Shown here: in pieces, positions 36,301 to 44,345 of the stretch
Layout of the letters: each line of letters starts with the position of its first letter
Position numbering within the stretch: the first letter of the stretch is position 1
Assembly (NCBI GenBank): GCA_003443635.1
Contig: CP031964.1
Location: 124,001 to 188,000, forward strand
Direction: 5' to 3'
DNA from: Flavobacteriaceae bacterium
Lineage (GTDB): Bacteria; Bacteroidota; Bacteroidia; Flavobacteriales; Flavobacteriaceae
Length of the DNA: 64,000 bases
The notes under the pieces: model-generated
Database searches by the model: none
Told to the model about the DNA's origin: nothing
What the model saw: only the letters and a program-made list of their open reading frames with translations
Program-made: the position numbers and the translations under genes

Positions 36301-37593
36301 ATGAAATATCATCCTATCGATAATGCATTATTTATTAAAAATCGCAAAAAGTTTACAGCTCAAATGCAACCTAATTCCATCGCGATATTTAACTCCAATG
36401 ATATTTACCCTATAAGTGCAGATAGTACCATGCCTTTTGAGCAGCATCGTGATATATTTTATTTAAGTGGTGTTGATCAAGAGGAAAGTGTTTTAGTACT
36501 TTTTCCTGACGCACCTCAAGAAAAACATCGTGAGATTTTATTTTTAAAAGAAACCAATGATCTCATTGCAGTTTGGGAAGGTGAAAAACTTACTAAAGAA
36601 ACTGCTTTAAAAACTGCTGGTATTAAAACGGTATATTGGTTACAGGATTTAGAAAAAGTATTATTTGAAATTATGTCGCAATGCGAAACGGTTTATATTA
36701 ATACTAATGAACATTACAGAGCATCTGTAGAAACTGAAACTCGAGAAGATCGTTTTACAAAATGGTTAAAAGATAAATACCCCGCACATCGTGTTGCAAA
36801 AAGCAATCCTATTTTACAGCGTTTGCGCTCTGTAAAAGAGCCATCGGAATTAGAATTAATTCAAAAAGCTTGTGATATTACTGAAAAAGGGTTTCGTCGT
36901 ATTTTAAATTTTGTAAAACCTGATGTTTGGGAATACGAAATTGAAGCCGAGTTTATGCATGAGTTTTTACGAAATCGCTCTAAAAAATTCGCTTATACTC
37001 CAATTATCGCTTCTGGCAATAATGCCAATGTATTACATTATATTGAAAATAACGGACAATGTAAAACTGGGGATTTAATACTACTAGATGTTGGTGCTGA
37101 GTATGCAAATTATTCGTCAGATATGTCTCGTACAATTCCTGTTTCAGGACGTTTTTCTAAAAGACAAAAAGAAGTTTATAACGCTGTGAATCGTGTAAAA
37201 AATGCAGCAACCAAATTATTAGTTCCAGGAACAATTTGGGCCGATTACCATATTGAAGTAGGTAAATTAATGACTTCAGAATTGTTAGGATTAGGCCTAT
37301 TAGATAAAGTAGATGTACAAAATGAGAACCCAGATTGGCCAGCATACAAAAAATATTTTATGCACGGAACTTCTCACCATATGGGATTAGACACTCATGA
37401 TTATGGTATTTTAACTGAGCCCATGCAAGATAATATGGTGTTTACTGTAGAGCCTGGAATTTATATTCCTGAGGAAGGTTTTGGTATTCGTTTAGAAGAT
37501 GATGTCGTTATTCAAAAACAAGGAGAGCCTTTTAATTTAATGCGAAATATTCCTATTGAAGCAGAAGAGATAGAAGATTTAATGAATTCTTAA
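36301..37593 (+). CDS. pepP: Xaa-Pro aminopeptidase (aminopeptidase P, M24B)
   Basis: A 430-residue M24 metallopeptidase with creatinase N-terminal domain. The di-manganese ligands are visible: LLDVGAEYANYSSDMSRTIPV (two Asp), HGTSHHMGLDTHD (His), VEPGIYIPEEGFGIRLEDDV (two Glu). It releases N-terminal residues next to proline. ATG 36301 is preferred, because the 21 upstream in-frame residues (hydrophobic, AT-rich) are absent from the family. It is a single gene, divergent from the VPS10-like gene and convergent with the di-haem peroxidase gene. Confidence 0.93.
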   Translation: MKYHPIDNALFIKNRKKFTAQMQPNSIAIFNSNDIYPISADSTMPFEQHRDIFYLSGVDQEESVLVLFPDAPQEKHREILFLKETNDLIAVWEGEKLTKETALKTAGIKTVYWLQDLEKVLFEIMSQCETVYINTNEHYRASVETETREDRFTKWLKDKYPAHRVAKSNPILQRLRSVKEPSELELIQKACDITEKGFRRILNFVKPDVWEYEIEAEFMHEFLRNRSKKFAYTPIIASGNNANVLHYIENNGQCKTGDLILLDVGAEYANYSSDMSRTIPVSGRFSKRQKEVYNAVNRVKNAATKLLVPGTIWADYHIEVGKLMTSELLGLGLLDKVDVQNENPDWPAYKKYFMHGTSHHMGLDTHDYGILTEPMQDNMVFTVEPGIYIPEEGFGIRLEDDVVIQKQGEPFNLMRNIPIEAEEIEDLMNS

Positions 37594-37633
37594 AAACCTT
37601 CTACCTCTTTAACTCTGCAATTTATCTCATTAT

Positions 37634-38971
37634 TTAATTACAATCTAAATCGATTTGTGATTGAGGGTCGTTATTAGGAAAACAATACCCTGAATTAACT
37701 GCATCTGGAACATACCGGATAAGATCTGGGTCTCTTAAACTGTTTTCTATAAAAGCAGTTAAATCATCTATCTCTTGTTCTGTTAAATTAAATCTTCCAA
37801 ATTGGGATGCTAGGTTATTAGTAGGTACATCACTATTTTGAGGCACTCCGTTATTTTTATAGACTATAACATCTCTTATTGAAGTAAAAGTGCCTCCGTG
37901 TCCAAAAAAATTACCATCTACCAAATTATAGAGTGTAGGTGTTTTAAATTTATAATCGTCCTCTGACTTATTTGTAAAGGCTCCTCTTCCTTTTTTTACC
38001 TCATCAAAATTAATAGCATCAAGCACTACTGTTTCTCCTGAAACATCAAAATCTCCCATTCCAAATGCATAAAAACCTTTATCTTTTAAAGCAGGGCCTG
38101 TATGACATTCAAAACATCTACCATTACCAAAAAACACAAGAGCTCCTTTTTTCTCTGTATCACTAAGTGCATTAACATCTCCCTTAAGGTAATCTTGCCA
38201 AGGTGCTTTATTAGCTAATAGTGTTCTGTTAAAAGCTGCTATTGCCAAACCTCCTGTTTCTGCTGTATATCTTTCGTGCTCATCAACATCAGGAAAAGCA
38301 GCATCAAACATAGCTCTATATCCAAATGTGTCTACAAAATTCTCATCAATTACCAATCTGTGAGTCCCTTGACTTTCTATTGCCTGAACTTCGATCCCTT
38401 GAAATCCAAGGAAATTTATAGGTATTTCTCCCCAGCTAGCTTCAGTTCCGGCATTAGTACCAGTTCCACCAAATTGACCATTCCATAACATTACATCTTG
38501 ATATGCCAGATTTAATAAAGCTGGAGGTCTAACTGCCTGGATATCGACAGAGTCTAATGGGACATTTGGATTAATGATTCTTCCTTCTCCACCATTTCCA
38601 AAGCCCATACCACCTTCTCCTATACCTTGTCTCCTACCTGGCTTAAATCCTCCCGCTACCGGGTGACAAGAAGCGCAAACATATTGGTATTCCATACCGC
38701 TAGTTTTAGGTTCACTTCCTAAAGCTGTTTCATGTAACAATAGTTTACCTAATGCAACCTTCTCTTCCGTAATTGGATTTAATGGGTCTTGCGGTATGCT
38801 CGAAAAATCATCACTATCAGGTAAAACAAAATAAGACAAGCCTTGCCCATTAGAAACAGTATTAAGTACTTCTGTTAGTTCCGCATCTAAACCTACCACT
38901 GGAGTATAATCATCATAAACACAAGATGTAAAGATTCCTAGGATCAGGAATCCTAATAAAAACTTTCTCAT
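37634..38971 (-). CDS. Di-haem cytochrome c peroxidase-like lipoprotein
   Basis: A 445-residue lipoprotein (lipobox GIFTSC, then VYDDYTP). Two haem c motifs are present: CASCHP (about residue 92) and CFECHTG (about residue 288), each within the MauG/CcpA type context (LGKLLLHETALGSEPKTSG ... KTPTLYNLVDGNFFGHGG). It reduces peroxide or oxidises a partner using two haems in the periplasm. It ends in a Cys-Asn tail (CFPNNDPQSQIDLDCN). It is a single gene. The true substrate is open; the MauG/MbnH group also modifies proteins. Confidence 0.88.
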   Translation of the reverse strand: MRKFLLGFLILGIFTSCVYDDYTPVVGLDAELTEVLNTVSNGQGLSYFVLPDSDDFSSIPQDPLNPITEEKVALGKLLLHETALGSEPKTSGMEYQYVCASCHPVAGGFKPGRRQGIGEGGMGFGNGGEGRIINPNVPLDSVDIQAVRPPALLNLAYQDVMLWNGQFGGTGTNAGTEASWGEIPINFLGFQGIEVQAIESQGTHRLVIDENFVDTFGYRAMFDAAFPDVDEHERYTAETGGLAIAAFNRTLLANKAPWQDYLKGDVNALSDTEKKGALVFFGNGRCFECHTGPALKDKGFYAFGMGDFDVSGETVVLDAINFDEVKKGRGAFTNKSEDDYKFKTPTLYNLVDGNFFGHGGTFTSIRDVIVYKNNGVPQNSDVPTNNLASQFGRFNLTEQEIDDLTAFIENSLRDPDLIRYVPDAVNSGYCFPNNDPQSQIDLDCN

Positions 38972-39149
38972 AAATCTTTAACTGTTGGTTAATAGCGTAA
39001 TAAAGGTAAAGCTTTATGAATTTATTTTTCAATAAACAAGACATTTTACGATGTAATTAATAAAAAATAAGACCATTTACCATGAATAATTAAATTTTAG
39101 GCCCATATAATGTTAAATTAATAAAAAATATATTTTATTTTAACATTAC

Positions 39150-40469
39150 TTAATTTACTAATTTAAAAATATAATCTTGCAACTTTTGTAGGGTAGATAC
39201 TTTTTCTTCAGTAGGAATTAATAAGGAAATATTATTATTACTACCTCCATAAGAAATCATTCTTATCTTCACATCCTGTAATATTTGAAACAGTTTAAAT
39301 GTATCTTGATGGTTTACCACAGAGTGTCCAACTAAACAGACAATACTTTGATTTTTATCGACCTCAATACTAGCAAATTTTTCTAATTCTGGTATAATTT
39401 TATCTAAATTGCTAGCGTCATCAATGGTTAGTGAAATAGCAATTTCTGAAGTGGTGATCATATCTATAGATGTCTCATAAGTTTCGAAAATTTCGAATAC
39501 TTTTTTAAGAAATCCATGTGCTAAGAGCATACGTCCAGATTTAATTTTTATAGCAGTAATATTATCTTTAGCTGCTATGGCTTTAATTCCATTTTCTGAA
39601 TACTCATTATTAATTAGTGTTCCGTAAGCATTAGGATTCATTGTGTTTTTTAATCGCACAGGAATATTGTCTGCTCTTACGGGAGTTACCGTTTGAGGGT
39701 GTAGTATTTTTGCTCCAAAATAAGCGAGTTCTGCTGCTTCGTCATAAGATAAATTAGAGATCGGGCTGGTATTACTAACATGCCTTGGATCATTATTATG
39801 CATCCCGTCTATATCTGTCCAAATTTGTACTTCTTCAGCTTTTATTACTGCGCCAATAATTGTTGCTGTATAATCACTCCCTCCACGCTGTAAATTAGAA
39901 GTTTCTCCATGTTCATCTAAACAGATAAAACCTTGAGTAATATAAATAGTAGCTTCCTCAGTTTTATTAAGTACTGAAGCAAAATTTTGCTTAATATAAA
40001 AGAAGTCTGGCTCTTTGGTTTTATCTATACGCATAAACTCTAAAGCAGGCAATAATGCCGAATTAATACCTTCTTGACGCAAATAACAATTAAAAATAAA
40101 TGTTGATAGTAATTCTCCTTGAGCAACAATTATGTTTGCTAATAATTCTGAATACTCTTTATAAGTTGCTTGTGTTAAAAAATCGAATACTGTATTAATA
40201 TAGGTTCTTGCTTCATCATTTAAAGCAGTATCTATTAAAAGCTCATTAATAGTAGAGTAATACGATTCGTGAAGTATCTTTATTCCATCTATAGCTTGAT
40301 TAGGAGTATTGTTTTCTATATGATTTGCAATAGAGACCAGCGCATTAGTTGTACCAGACATTGCAGATAATACAATGATTTTTTTATCACCATCATTTAT
40401 AATATTCTTTACATTTTGAATATTTTCAATCGATCCAACCGAAGTGCCTCCAAACTTTAGTACTTGCAT
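39150..40469 (-). CDS. lysC: Aspartate kinase
   Basis: A 439-residue monofunctional aspartokinase, the first enzyme of lysine, threonine and methionine synthesis. The kinase core has MQVLKFGGTSVGS, GGSDYTATIIG and WTDIDGMHNNDPR. The C-terminus has two ACT domains (ITAIKIKSGRMLLAHGFLKKVFEIFETY, then QSIVCLVGH...RMISYGGSNNNISLLI). Those sense the end-product amino acids. It is divergent from the ACT-like gene at 40578; -7 motifs for both are at 40498-40505 and 40548-40555. In Bacteroidetes this kinase often stands next to such a partner. Confidence 0.94.
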   Translation of the reverse strand: MQVLKFGGTSVGSIENIQNVKNIINDGDKKIIVLSAMSGTTNALVSIANHIENNTPNQAIDGIKILHESYYSTINELLIDTALNDEARTYINTVFDFLTQATYKEYSELLANIIVAQGELLSTFIFNCYLRQEGINSALLPALEFMRIDKTKEPDFFYIKQNFASVLNKTEEATIYITQGFICLDEHGETSNLQRGGSDYTATIIGAVIKAEEVQIWTDIDGMHNNDPRHVSNTSPISNLSYDEAAELAYFGAKILHPQTVTPVRADNIPVRLKNTMNPNAYGTLINNEYSENGIKAIAAKDNITAIKIKSGRMLLAHGFLKKVFEIFETYETSIDMITTSEIAISLTIDDASNLDKIIPELEKFASIEVDKNQSIVCLVGHSVVNHQDTFKLFQILQDVKIRMISYGGSNNNISLLIPTEEKVSTLQKLQDYIFKLVN

Positions 40470-40497
40470 TTTTTTAATTTTACTTTCTAATTTTATG

Positions 40498-40505
40498 CAA
40501 ACTTA
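40498..40505 (-). promoter_or_regulatory. -7 element for aspartate kinase
   Basis: The reverse complement is TAAGTTTG, matching TAnnTTTG, 29 nt before the gene start. A matching -33 TTG at the usual distance is not clear. Confidence 0.45.
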
Positions 40506-40547
40506 AGTCACTCAAGTATTTTAAAAGTATTTATTGAAATAAATGAT

Positions 40548-40555
40548 TACTTTTG
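40548..40555 (+). promoter_or_regulatory. -7 element for the ACT-like gene
   Basis: TACTTTTG matches TAnnTTTG, 22 nt before the GTG start at 40578. The -33 TTG is not at the usual distance. Confidence 0.45.
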
Positions 40556-40577
40556 CACATATTGTTAAATAATTAAC

Positions 40578-41234
40578 GTGAAAACAATTGCAAATTGTGT
40601 TGAGGATATTTTAATCACTCAGCCTTATCTAGAAGAAGCTTTAGCAAGGAACATTATTAATTTTAGTGCACTTGCCGAAGAGTTAAAAGATCCTGTAAGT
40701 GAAATGCTTAAAAAAGATGTAAAAGCTGGTGCTATTATGATGGCTTTACGACGCTATAAACCACCTGTAACTTTATCTAATACTATTAAAATTAATAAAG
40801 CTATAAAGGGCTTAGGGGATATTACCGTTAGATCTGGACTAGTAGATTTTACTGTAAGAAATTCTGAAACATTAATTCATAATCACGTAAAAATCTTAGA
40901 AAAAATTAAAGGACAGTCAAAATTATTTTACACTTTTACAAGAGGGATTCATGAAAGTAATATTATTATATCTGAGAGCTTAAAAACTTTTATAAAAGAA
41001 CACTTAAAAGCGGAAGAATTTATAGCCATTCAAGAAGATCTAACAGCTATTAGTATTAATTTACCTGTAAATAACTCACGAATATCTGGGTTATATTATC
41101 ATTTTTTTAAACGTTTGGCTTGGGAAGGTATCGCATTATATGAAGTGATATCTACAACTAATGAGTTTACAATTTTAGTTGAAGACTCTTATGTAGATAC
41201 TGCATTTTCTGCTATAAAAAAGATGAAAAATTAA
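40578..41234 (+). CDS. Aspartate-kinase-associated ACT-like protein
   Basis: A 218-residue cytosolic protein starting with GTG at 40578 (no ATG nearer the conserved part). It has no signal or membrane segment. The N-terminal half (VEDILITQPYLEEALARNIINFSALAEELKDPV) looks helical, and the remainder includes SRISGLYYHFFKRLAWEGIALYEVISTTNEFTILVEDSYV, an ACT-like ligand-binding fold. It is a family seen next to aspartate kinase in Bacteroidetes, so a role in sensing amino-acid state is reasonable but not shown. It ends just before the cupredoxin cluster terminator. Confidence 0.75.
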   Translation: MKTIANCVEDILITQPYLEEALARNIINFSALAEELKDPVSEMLKKDVKAGAIMMALRRYKPPVTLSNTIKINKAIKGLGDITVRSGLVDFTVRNSETLIHNHVKILEKIKGQSKLFYTFTRGIHESNIIISESLKTFIKEHLKAEEFIAIQEDLTAISINLPVNNSRISGLYYHFFKRLAWEGIALYEVISTTNEFTILVEDSYVDTAFSAIKKMKN

Positions 41235-41267
41235 AAAAGCGAACACTTTATAAAAAAGTGCCCGCTT
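41233..41267 (-). terminator. Terminator of the CMD-SnoaL-cupredoxin operon
   Basis: Stem 41237-41248 with 41256-41267. On the plus strand two positions are A-C mismatches, but on the minus strand both become G-U pairs and a T-run follows, so it serves the leftward transcript that ends at 41305. Confidence 0.75.
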
Positions 41268-41304
41268 CTCAAAACAATTTAAACTAAACTTAAATTTACT
41301 TACT

Positions 41305-41673
41305 TTACTCTACTACTAAAGTGTATTGAGGTGTTGGATTTAACGGGCAGAAATACACGTATTTTCCTTTTTTCAATGCTACTTTATTAGTCGTTTGTTT
41401 TGAATCTGTAGCTACTGGTTTAGTAACATAAGCCGCTTTAATATGATTTTCTGGCTTAGATGCATCTTTACCTTCTGGTACTAATACAAACCCTACATTG
41501 TGACCTACACTATTATTAGCGATTTCAAAAACATAAGTTCCTTCAGAAACTGTAATTGATTTTTGAGTGAACTCACCTTTAGTCTGTTCTAAGCTAATTT
41601 TTTTTGCTTCTTGAGCGTTAGTTGTAAATGCAAATCCTATTACAAATGCGAATACTGCTATTAATTTTTTCAT
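41305..41673 (-). CDS. Secreted cupredoxin-fold protein with incomplete copper site
   Basis: A 122-residue protein with signal peptide (ending TTNAQ) and a plastocyanin/azurin-like fold. One copper ligand is H58 in NNSVGHNVGF, and C109 in YVYFCPLNPTPQYTL is the Cys ligand. In classical sites a His and a Met follow the Cys. Here the comparable positions are Q116 and L119, so the type 1 site appears incomplete. It may bind copper differently or act without it. It is the last gene of the leftward CMD operon, 49 nt after the SnoaL-like gene. Confidence 0.82.
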   Translation of the reverse strand: MKKLIAVFAFVIGFAFTTNAQEAKKISLEQTKGEFTQKSITVSEGTYVFEIANNSVGHNVGFVLVPEGKDASKPENHIKAAYVTKPVATDSKQTTNKVALKKGKYVYFCPLNPTPQYTLVVE

Positions 41674-41722
41674 TTTTTCCGTTTTTAAATTTTAATTATT
41701 AAGTTGTTTATATTGTTTCTAT

Positions 41723-42079
41723 TTATGCGTGATAGTAACGTTCTCTGTAAATTTTACCATCTTTCCATTCTGTAGCTACAGCTTGTTCTGAAAGCATTGT
41801 ACTACCATCTTTTAATTTTAACTCCATCTCCGCAGTGTAAAAAGAATAGTTACCTTGAACTGCTATGTCTTTTACATCGTAACGTATAAACTCAGCTAAT
41901 TGATTGTTTATAAAATCATTTTCAAAATCAAGATTAAACTGTTTTCCTTTTTTAGGCTCTCCATTTCCTTCTCTTAATTCAACATCATCATGAAGGTATG
42001 TATCCATAGCTTCAATAAATTTAGCTTCAGCTAATAATTCATGAATGTGCTTTAAATTTTTCTCTATTTGATTTTCCAT
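41723..42079 (-). CDS. SnoaL-like / NTF2-fold protein
   Basis: A 118-residue cytosolic NTF2-like protein: IHELLAEAKFIEAMDTYLHDDVELREGNGEPKKG (helix and first strand), and SEQAVATEWKDGKIYRERYYHA at the C-terminus. This cone fold occurs in polyketide cyclases, isomerases and stress proteins; no catalytic residues are assignable. It lies between the CMD/AhpD-like gene (39 nt) and the cupredoxin gene, in one transcript. Confidence 0.8.
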   Translation of the reverse strand: MENQIEKNLKHIHELLAEAKFIEAMDTYLHDDVELREGNGEPKKGKQFNLDFENDFINNQLAEFIRYDVKDIAVQGNYSFYTAEMELKLKDGSTMLSEQAVATEWKDGKIYRERYYHA

Positions 42080-42118
42080 AATACTTTGTCGTTAAAAAAA
42101 TTATTAATTACTACTATT

Positions 42119-42676
42119 TTAGCTTAAAACTGTAAACTTTCCTGCTTCAACTGCTGGGAAATCTACTTCAGTTTCTGCGATATGATTTACATAATTTGTT
42201 AATGTGTTAGATACTACGTTTAATACTACTTCTAAAACATCACCATCATTATATCCAGCTGCTTTAAATTCCTGAATTGCTTCTGTAGATACGACACCTT
42301 TATTTTTAGTTACATTTTTAGCAAAAACTAATCCTGCTTGTGTTTTAGCATCTGTTGCAGTTCCTTGACGATTTTGTTCTATTTCTGTTTCTGTTAATCC
42401 GCTCATTTTTCCTATTGCAGTATGTGCAGATAAACAGTAATTACATTCATTCTCTTCAGCTATTGCCAAAGCCAATTGTTCTCTAAATTTAGCATTAAAC
42501 GTTCCAGATCCTGTAATTTCCCCTAAGCTTAAATACGCTTGTAATGTTGCTGGAGAATTACCAAATACTTTAATTAAGTTTGGAATAAATCCTAATTTGT
42601 TTTGTACTGCATCAAATAATTCTTTTGATTTTCCTGTAGTCGTTTCTGGGTTTAATGTTTCTATTCTTGTACTCAT
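42119..42676 (-). CDS. Carboxymuconolactone decarboxylase / AhpD-like protein
   Basis: A 185-residue CMD-family protein. The AhpD-type active site is C78-N-Y-C81-L-S-A-H85, with a preceding Glu cluster (AEENE), which forms a redox-active cysteine pair able to reduce peroxidases. Sequence around VFGNSPATLQAYLSLGEI matches the uncharacterised peroxidase-related group. It likely takes part in peroxide or organic hydroperoxide defence. It is followed by the SnoaL-like gene and preceded by a 26-residue ORF and the 30-bp operator (42842-42871). Confidence 0.9.
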   Translation of the reverse strand: MSTRIETLNPETTTGKSKELFDAVQNKLGFIPNLIKVFGNSPATLQAYLSLGEITGSGTFNAKFREQLALAIAEENECNYCLSAHTAIGKMSGLTETEIEQNRQGTATDAKTQAGLVFAKNVTKNKGVVSTEAIQEFKAAGYNDGDVLEVVLNVVSNTLTNYVNHIAETEVDFPAVEAGKFTVLS

Positions 42677-42705
42677 AATTTCTATTTTTTATTATTATTA
42701 ATTAT

Positions 42706-42786
42706 TTATATTCTTGAAGAAGTGCATTCTCCATACTCTTGATATCCCCAACAATTAGGGCATTGATTATATGTTTGTTTATTCAT
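42706..42786 (-). CDS. 26-residue Cys-rich mini-protein
   Basis: ATG at 42784-42786, stop at 42706-42708; the peptide starts MNKQTYNQCPNCWGYQEYG and has a third Cys near the end. The CPNCWGYQEY block resembles a longer zinc-ribbon-like family (about 50-60 residues) that I recall from Flavobacteriaceae, so this could be a shortened member. It sits 29 nt before the CMD gene and just downstream of the 30-bp operator, so it would be the first gene of that operon. It is too short to be certain. Confidence 0.5.
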   Translation of the reverse strand: MNKQTYNQCPNCWGYQEYGECTSSRI

Positions 42787-42841
42787 TTTATTTTGTTTCT
42801 TTTTAATTACACTGCAAAGATGCAACAGAAGTAAGCTTTAA

Positions 42842-42871
42842 AAAATGGACAAAAGTTCCTAATGCTTGGAC
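42842..42871. promoter_or_regulatory. 30-bp operator, copy upstream of the CMD operon
   Basis: It is identical over 30 bp to 43467-43496. It contains two direct TGGAC half-sites starting at 42846 and 42867 (21 bp apart, two helical turns), the pattern of AraC-family binding sites. It lies 56 nt before the mini-protein start. Confidence 0.7.
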
Positions 42872-42900
42872 TACATGTTTTTTAAAATAAAAAGCATAAA

Positions 42901-42935
42901 AAAAGCCGATTTAGTTTAAAACTAAATCGGCTTTT
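42901..42935 (-). terminator. Terminator after doxX
   Basis: A 17-bp perfect stem (42901-42917 with 42919-42935), with A/T tracts giving a T-run on the minus strand. The loop must open several of the inner A-T pairs. Confidence 0.85.
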
Positions 42936-42966
42936 AAATTGTCTTATTTTTAAAGATCTCTCCTTA

Positions 42967-43371
42967 CTAAGCTTTCTTTTTGTTGTTTAGAGCTAAACCA
43001 GCTAAAGTAAATAGTAATCCTAAATGAACTATAAATCCAACCCAAGTTGTATTATTATTAGCAGTAAAATCTGCAAAAGCTCCTGGTGCCCATACTAGTA
43101 AAATAGCTACAAATATAACCAATGCAAGTACTGCATAAGCTTCAAATAATTTTTTACCAGCTAATATTAGAAGTCCACCTGCAAGTTCTGTAAGGGCTAA
43201 AATAATTGTTAAAACCATAGTAGCTCCTCCTAAGTCTAACCCAATACTTTTTAAAAACCCTGTTGCTCCATCAAGGCCTGGACCGCCTAAAAAACCTGCG
43301 ATAAATTTTTCAAGGCCTCCCCAGATAAAAACAAGACCGATTCCTATTCTAATTAATAAATTTCCGTTCAT
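42967..43371 (-). CDS. DoxX family membrane protein
   Basis: A 134-residue four-helix membrane protein (LIRIGIGLVFIWGGLEKFIAGF, MVLTIILALTELAGGLLILAG, AYAVLALVIFVAILLVW, FIVHLGLLFTLAGLAL). The FIWGGLEKF and P-G-L-D loop are DoxX/DoxD signs. Such proteins pair with oxidoreductases in thiosulfate or oxidative-stress redox systems; the specific partner here is unknown. It is a single-gene transcript with its own terminator, and the 30-bp operator is 96 nt before its start. Confidence 0.88.
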   Translation of the reverse strand: MNGNLLIRIGIGLVFIWGGLEKFIAGFLGGPGLDGATGFLKSIGLDLGGATMVLTIILALTELAGGLLILAGKKLFEAYAVLALVIFVAILLVWAPGAFADFTANNNTTWVGFIVHLGLLFTLAGLALNNKKKA

Positions 43372-43466
43372 GATAATAGTTAATTTTAGTTATTATATAT
43401 TAGTAATTATTCTCAAAACTATTGATTTTAAATACTTTACTATAATACAATATACACAAAGATTAT

Positions 43467-43496
43467 AAAATGGACAAAAGTTCCTAATGCTTGGAC
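43467..43496. promoter_or_regulatory. 30-bp operator, copy upstream of doxX
   Basis: An identical copy of 42842-42871, with TGGAC half-sites starting at 43471 and 43492. It begins 3 nt after the AraC-family gene's stop codon, so it lies between the regulator and doxX. Confidence 0.7.
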
Positions 43497-43499
43497 AAT

Positions 43500-44345
43500 T
43501 TAGCTTTTGTATTCCTTTTTAAACTGAAGTGGTGATTTTTGTTCCGATTTTGTAAAAAATCGAGAAAAATATGCGGAGTCATTAAATCCAAGACCGTAAG
43601 CAATTTGTTTTACAGAATCATCTGTATAAATTAATTGTCGTTTTGCCTCAAGAATTAACCTATTTTTAATATAATCGCTTGGTGTCTGTATGCCTACTTT
43701 TTGAAAATTTTTTGTGAGTGATTTTGGAGATACTCCTAAGCGGTTAGCATAATCTGTTACCGAATGCATTTGCTTAAAATTTTGCTCTACCAGCAAGCTA
43801 AAATCTTTAAATAGTTTCGTTTCTACATCATCTTTTATAGGAAAATGTTCTTTTTTTATACGAACTGAATGGATAATAAATTGCTTTAAATATGTTTGTA
43901 GCATATCGTACTGCCCTGTTTCTTGAGTTTCAAATTCTTCGATCAAGTTTTCTAGGATAAAATCTAATTTCTTAATATCAGATTCGCAAGGTTTTAGAAA
44001 TGGGGTTTCGTATACATTATTAAACAATACGCCATTACAAGAGACTTCTTTATCGTGAGTGGCAATACAATAAAAATCTCTAATAAATGATAGCTTATAT
44101 GCTTCTTTAACACTTTCTGAGTCTACGGAAAACACTTGACCTGGTGATAAAAAGAACATGACATTATCATTAAAAGTATATCTTTTAAAATCTATATTAT
44201 AAGTTCCTTTTCCTTCCTTAATCCAGTAAATACTGTACGCATCTATCTGTTCTGGATTATTAACCACACAAGCTTTTTCAAATTGCACAACACTTAACGA
44301 AAAAGTATCTTTATAGTTATAGGTAGAAATATCTTGAACAGCCAT
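43500..44345 (-). CDS. AraC family transcriptional regulator
   Basis: A 281-residue regulator. Residues about 1-150 form a cupin-like sensory domain (AYSIYWIKEGKGTYNIDFKRYTFNDNVMFFLSPGQVFSVD). Residues about 180-281 hold two helix-turn-helices (VTDYANRLGVSPKSLTKNFQ and VKQIAYGLGFNDSAYFSRFF) with the terminal P-L-Q-F-K. It overlaps brnQ by 1 nt (TAATG), so it is translated with brnQ. Downstream lies the 30-bp operator of doxX, and the second copy is at the CMD operon, so it is the obvious candidate regulator of both. Confidence 0.9.
   Translation of the reverse strand: MAVQDISTYNYKDTFSLSVVQFEKACVVNNPEQIDAYSIYWIKEGKGTYNIDFKRYTFNDNVMFFLSPGQVFSVDSESVKEAYKLSFIRDFYCIATHDKEVSCNGVLFNNVYETPFLKPCESDIKKLDFILENLIEEFETQETGQYDMLQTYLKQFIIHSVRIKKEHFPIKDDVETKLFKDFSLLVEQNFKQMHSVTDYANRLGVSPKSLTKNFQKVGIQTPSDYIKNRLILEAKRQLIYTDDSVKQIAYGLGFNDSAYFSRFFTKSEQKSPLQFKKEYKS

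Noticed and set aside
43457..43464. Possible -7 element (AATCTTTG, minus strand) just after the doxX operator
   Set aside because: It lacks the leading T and has no TTG at the right distance; too weak to call a promoter although a start near here is plausible.
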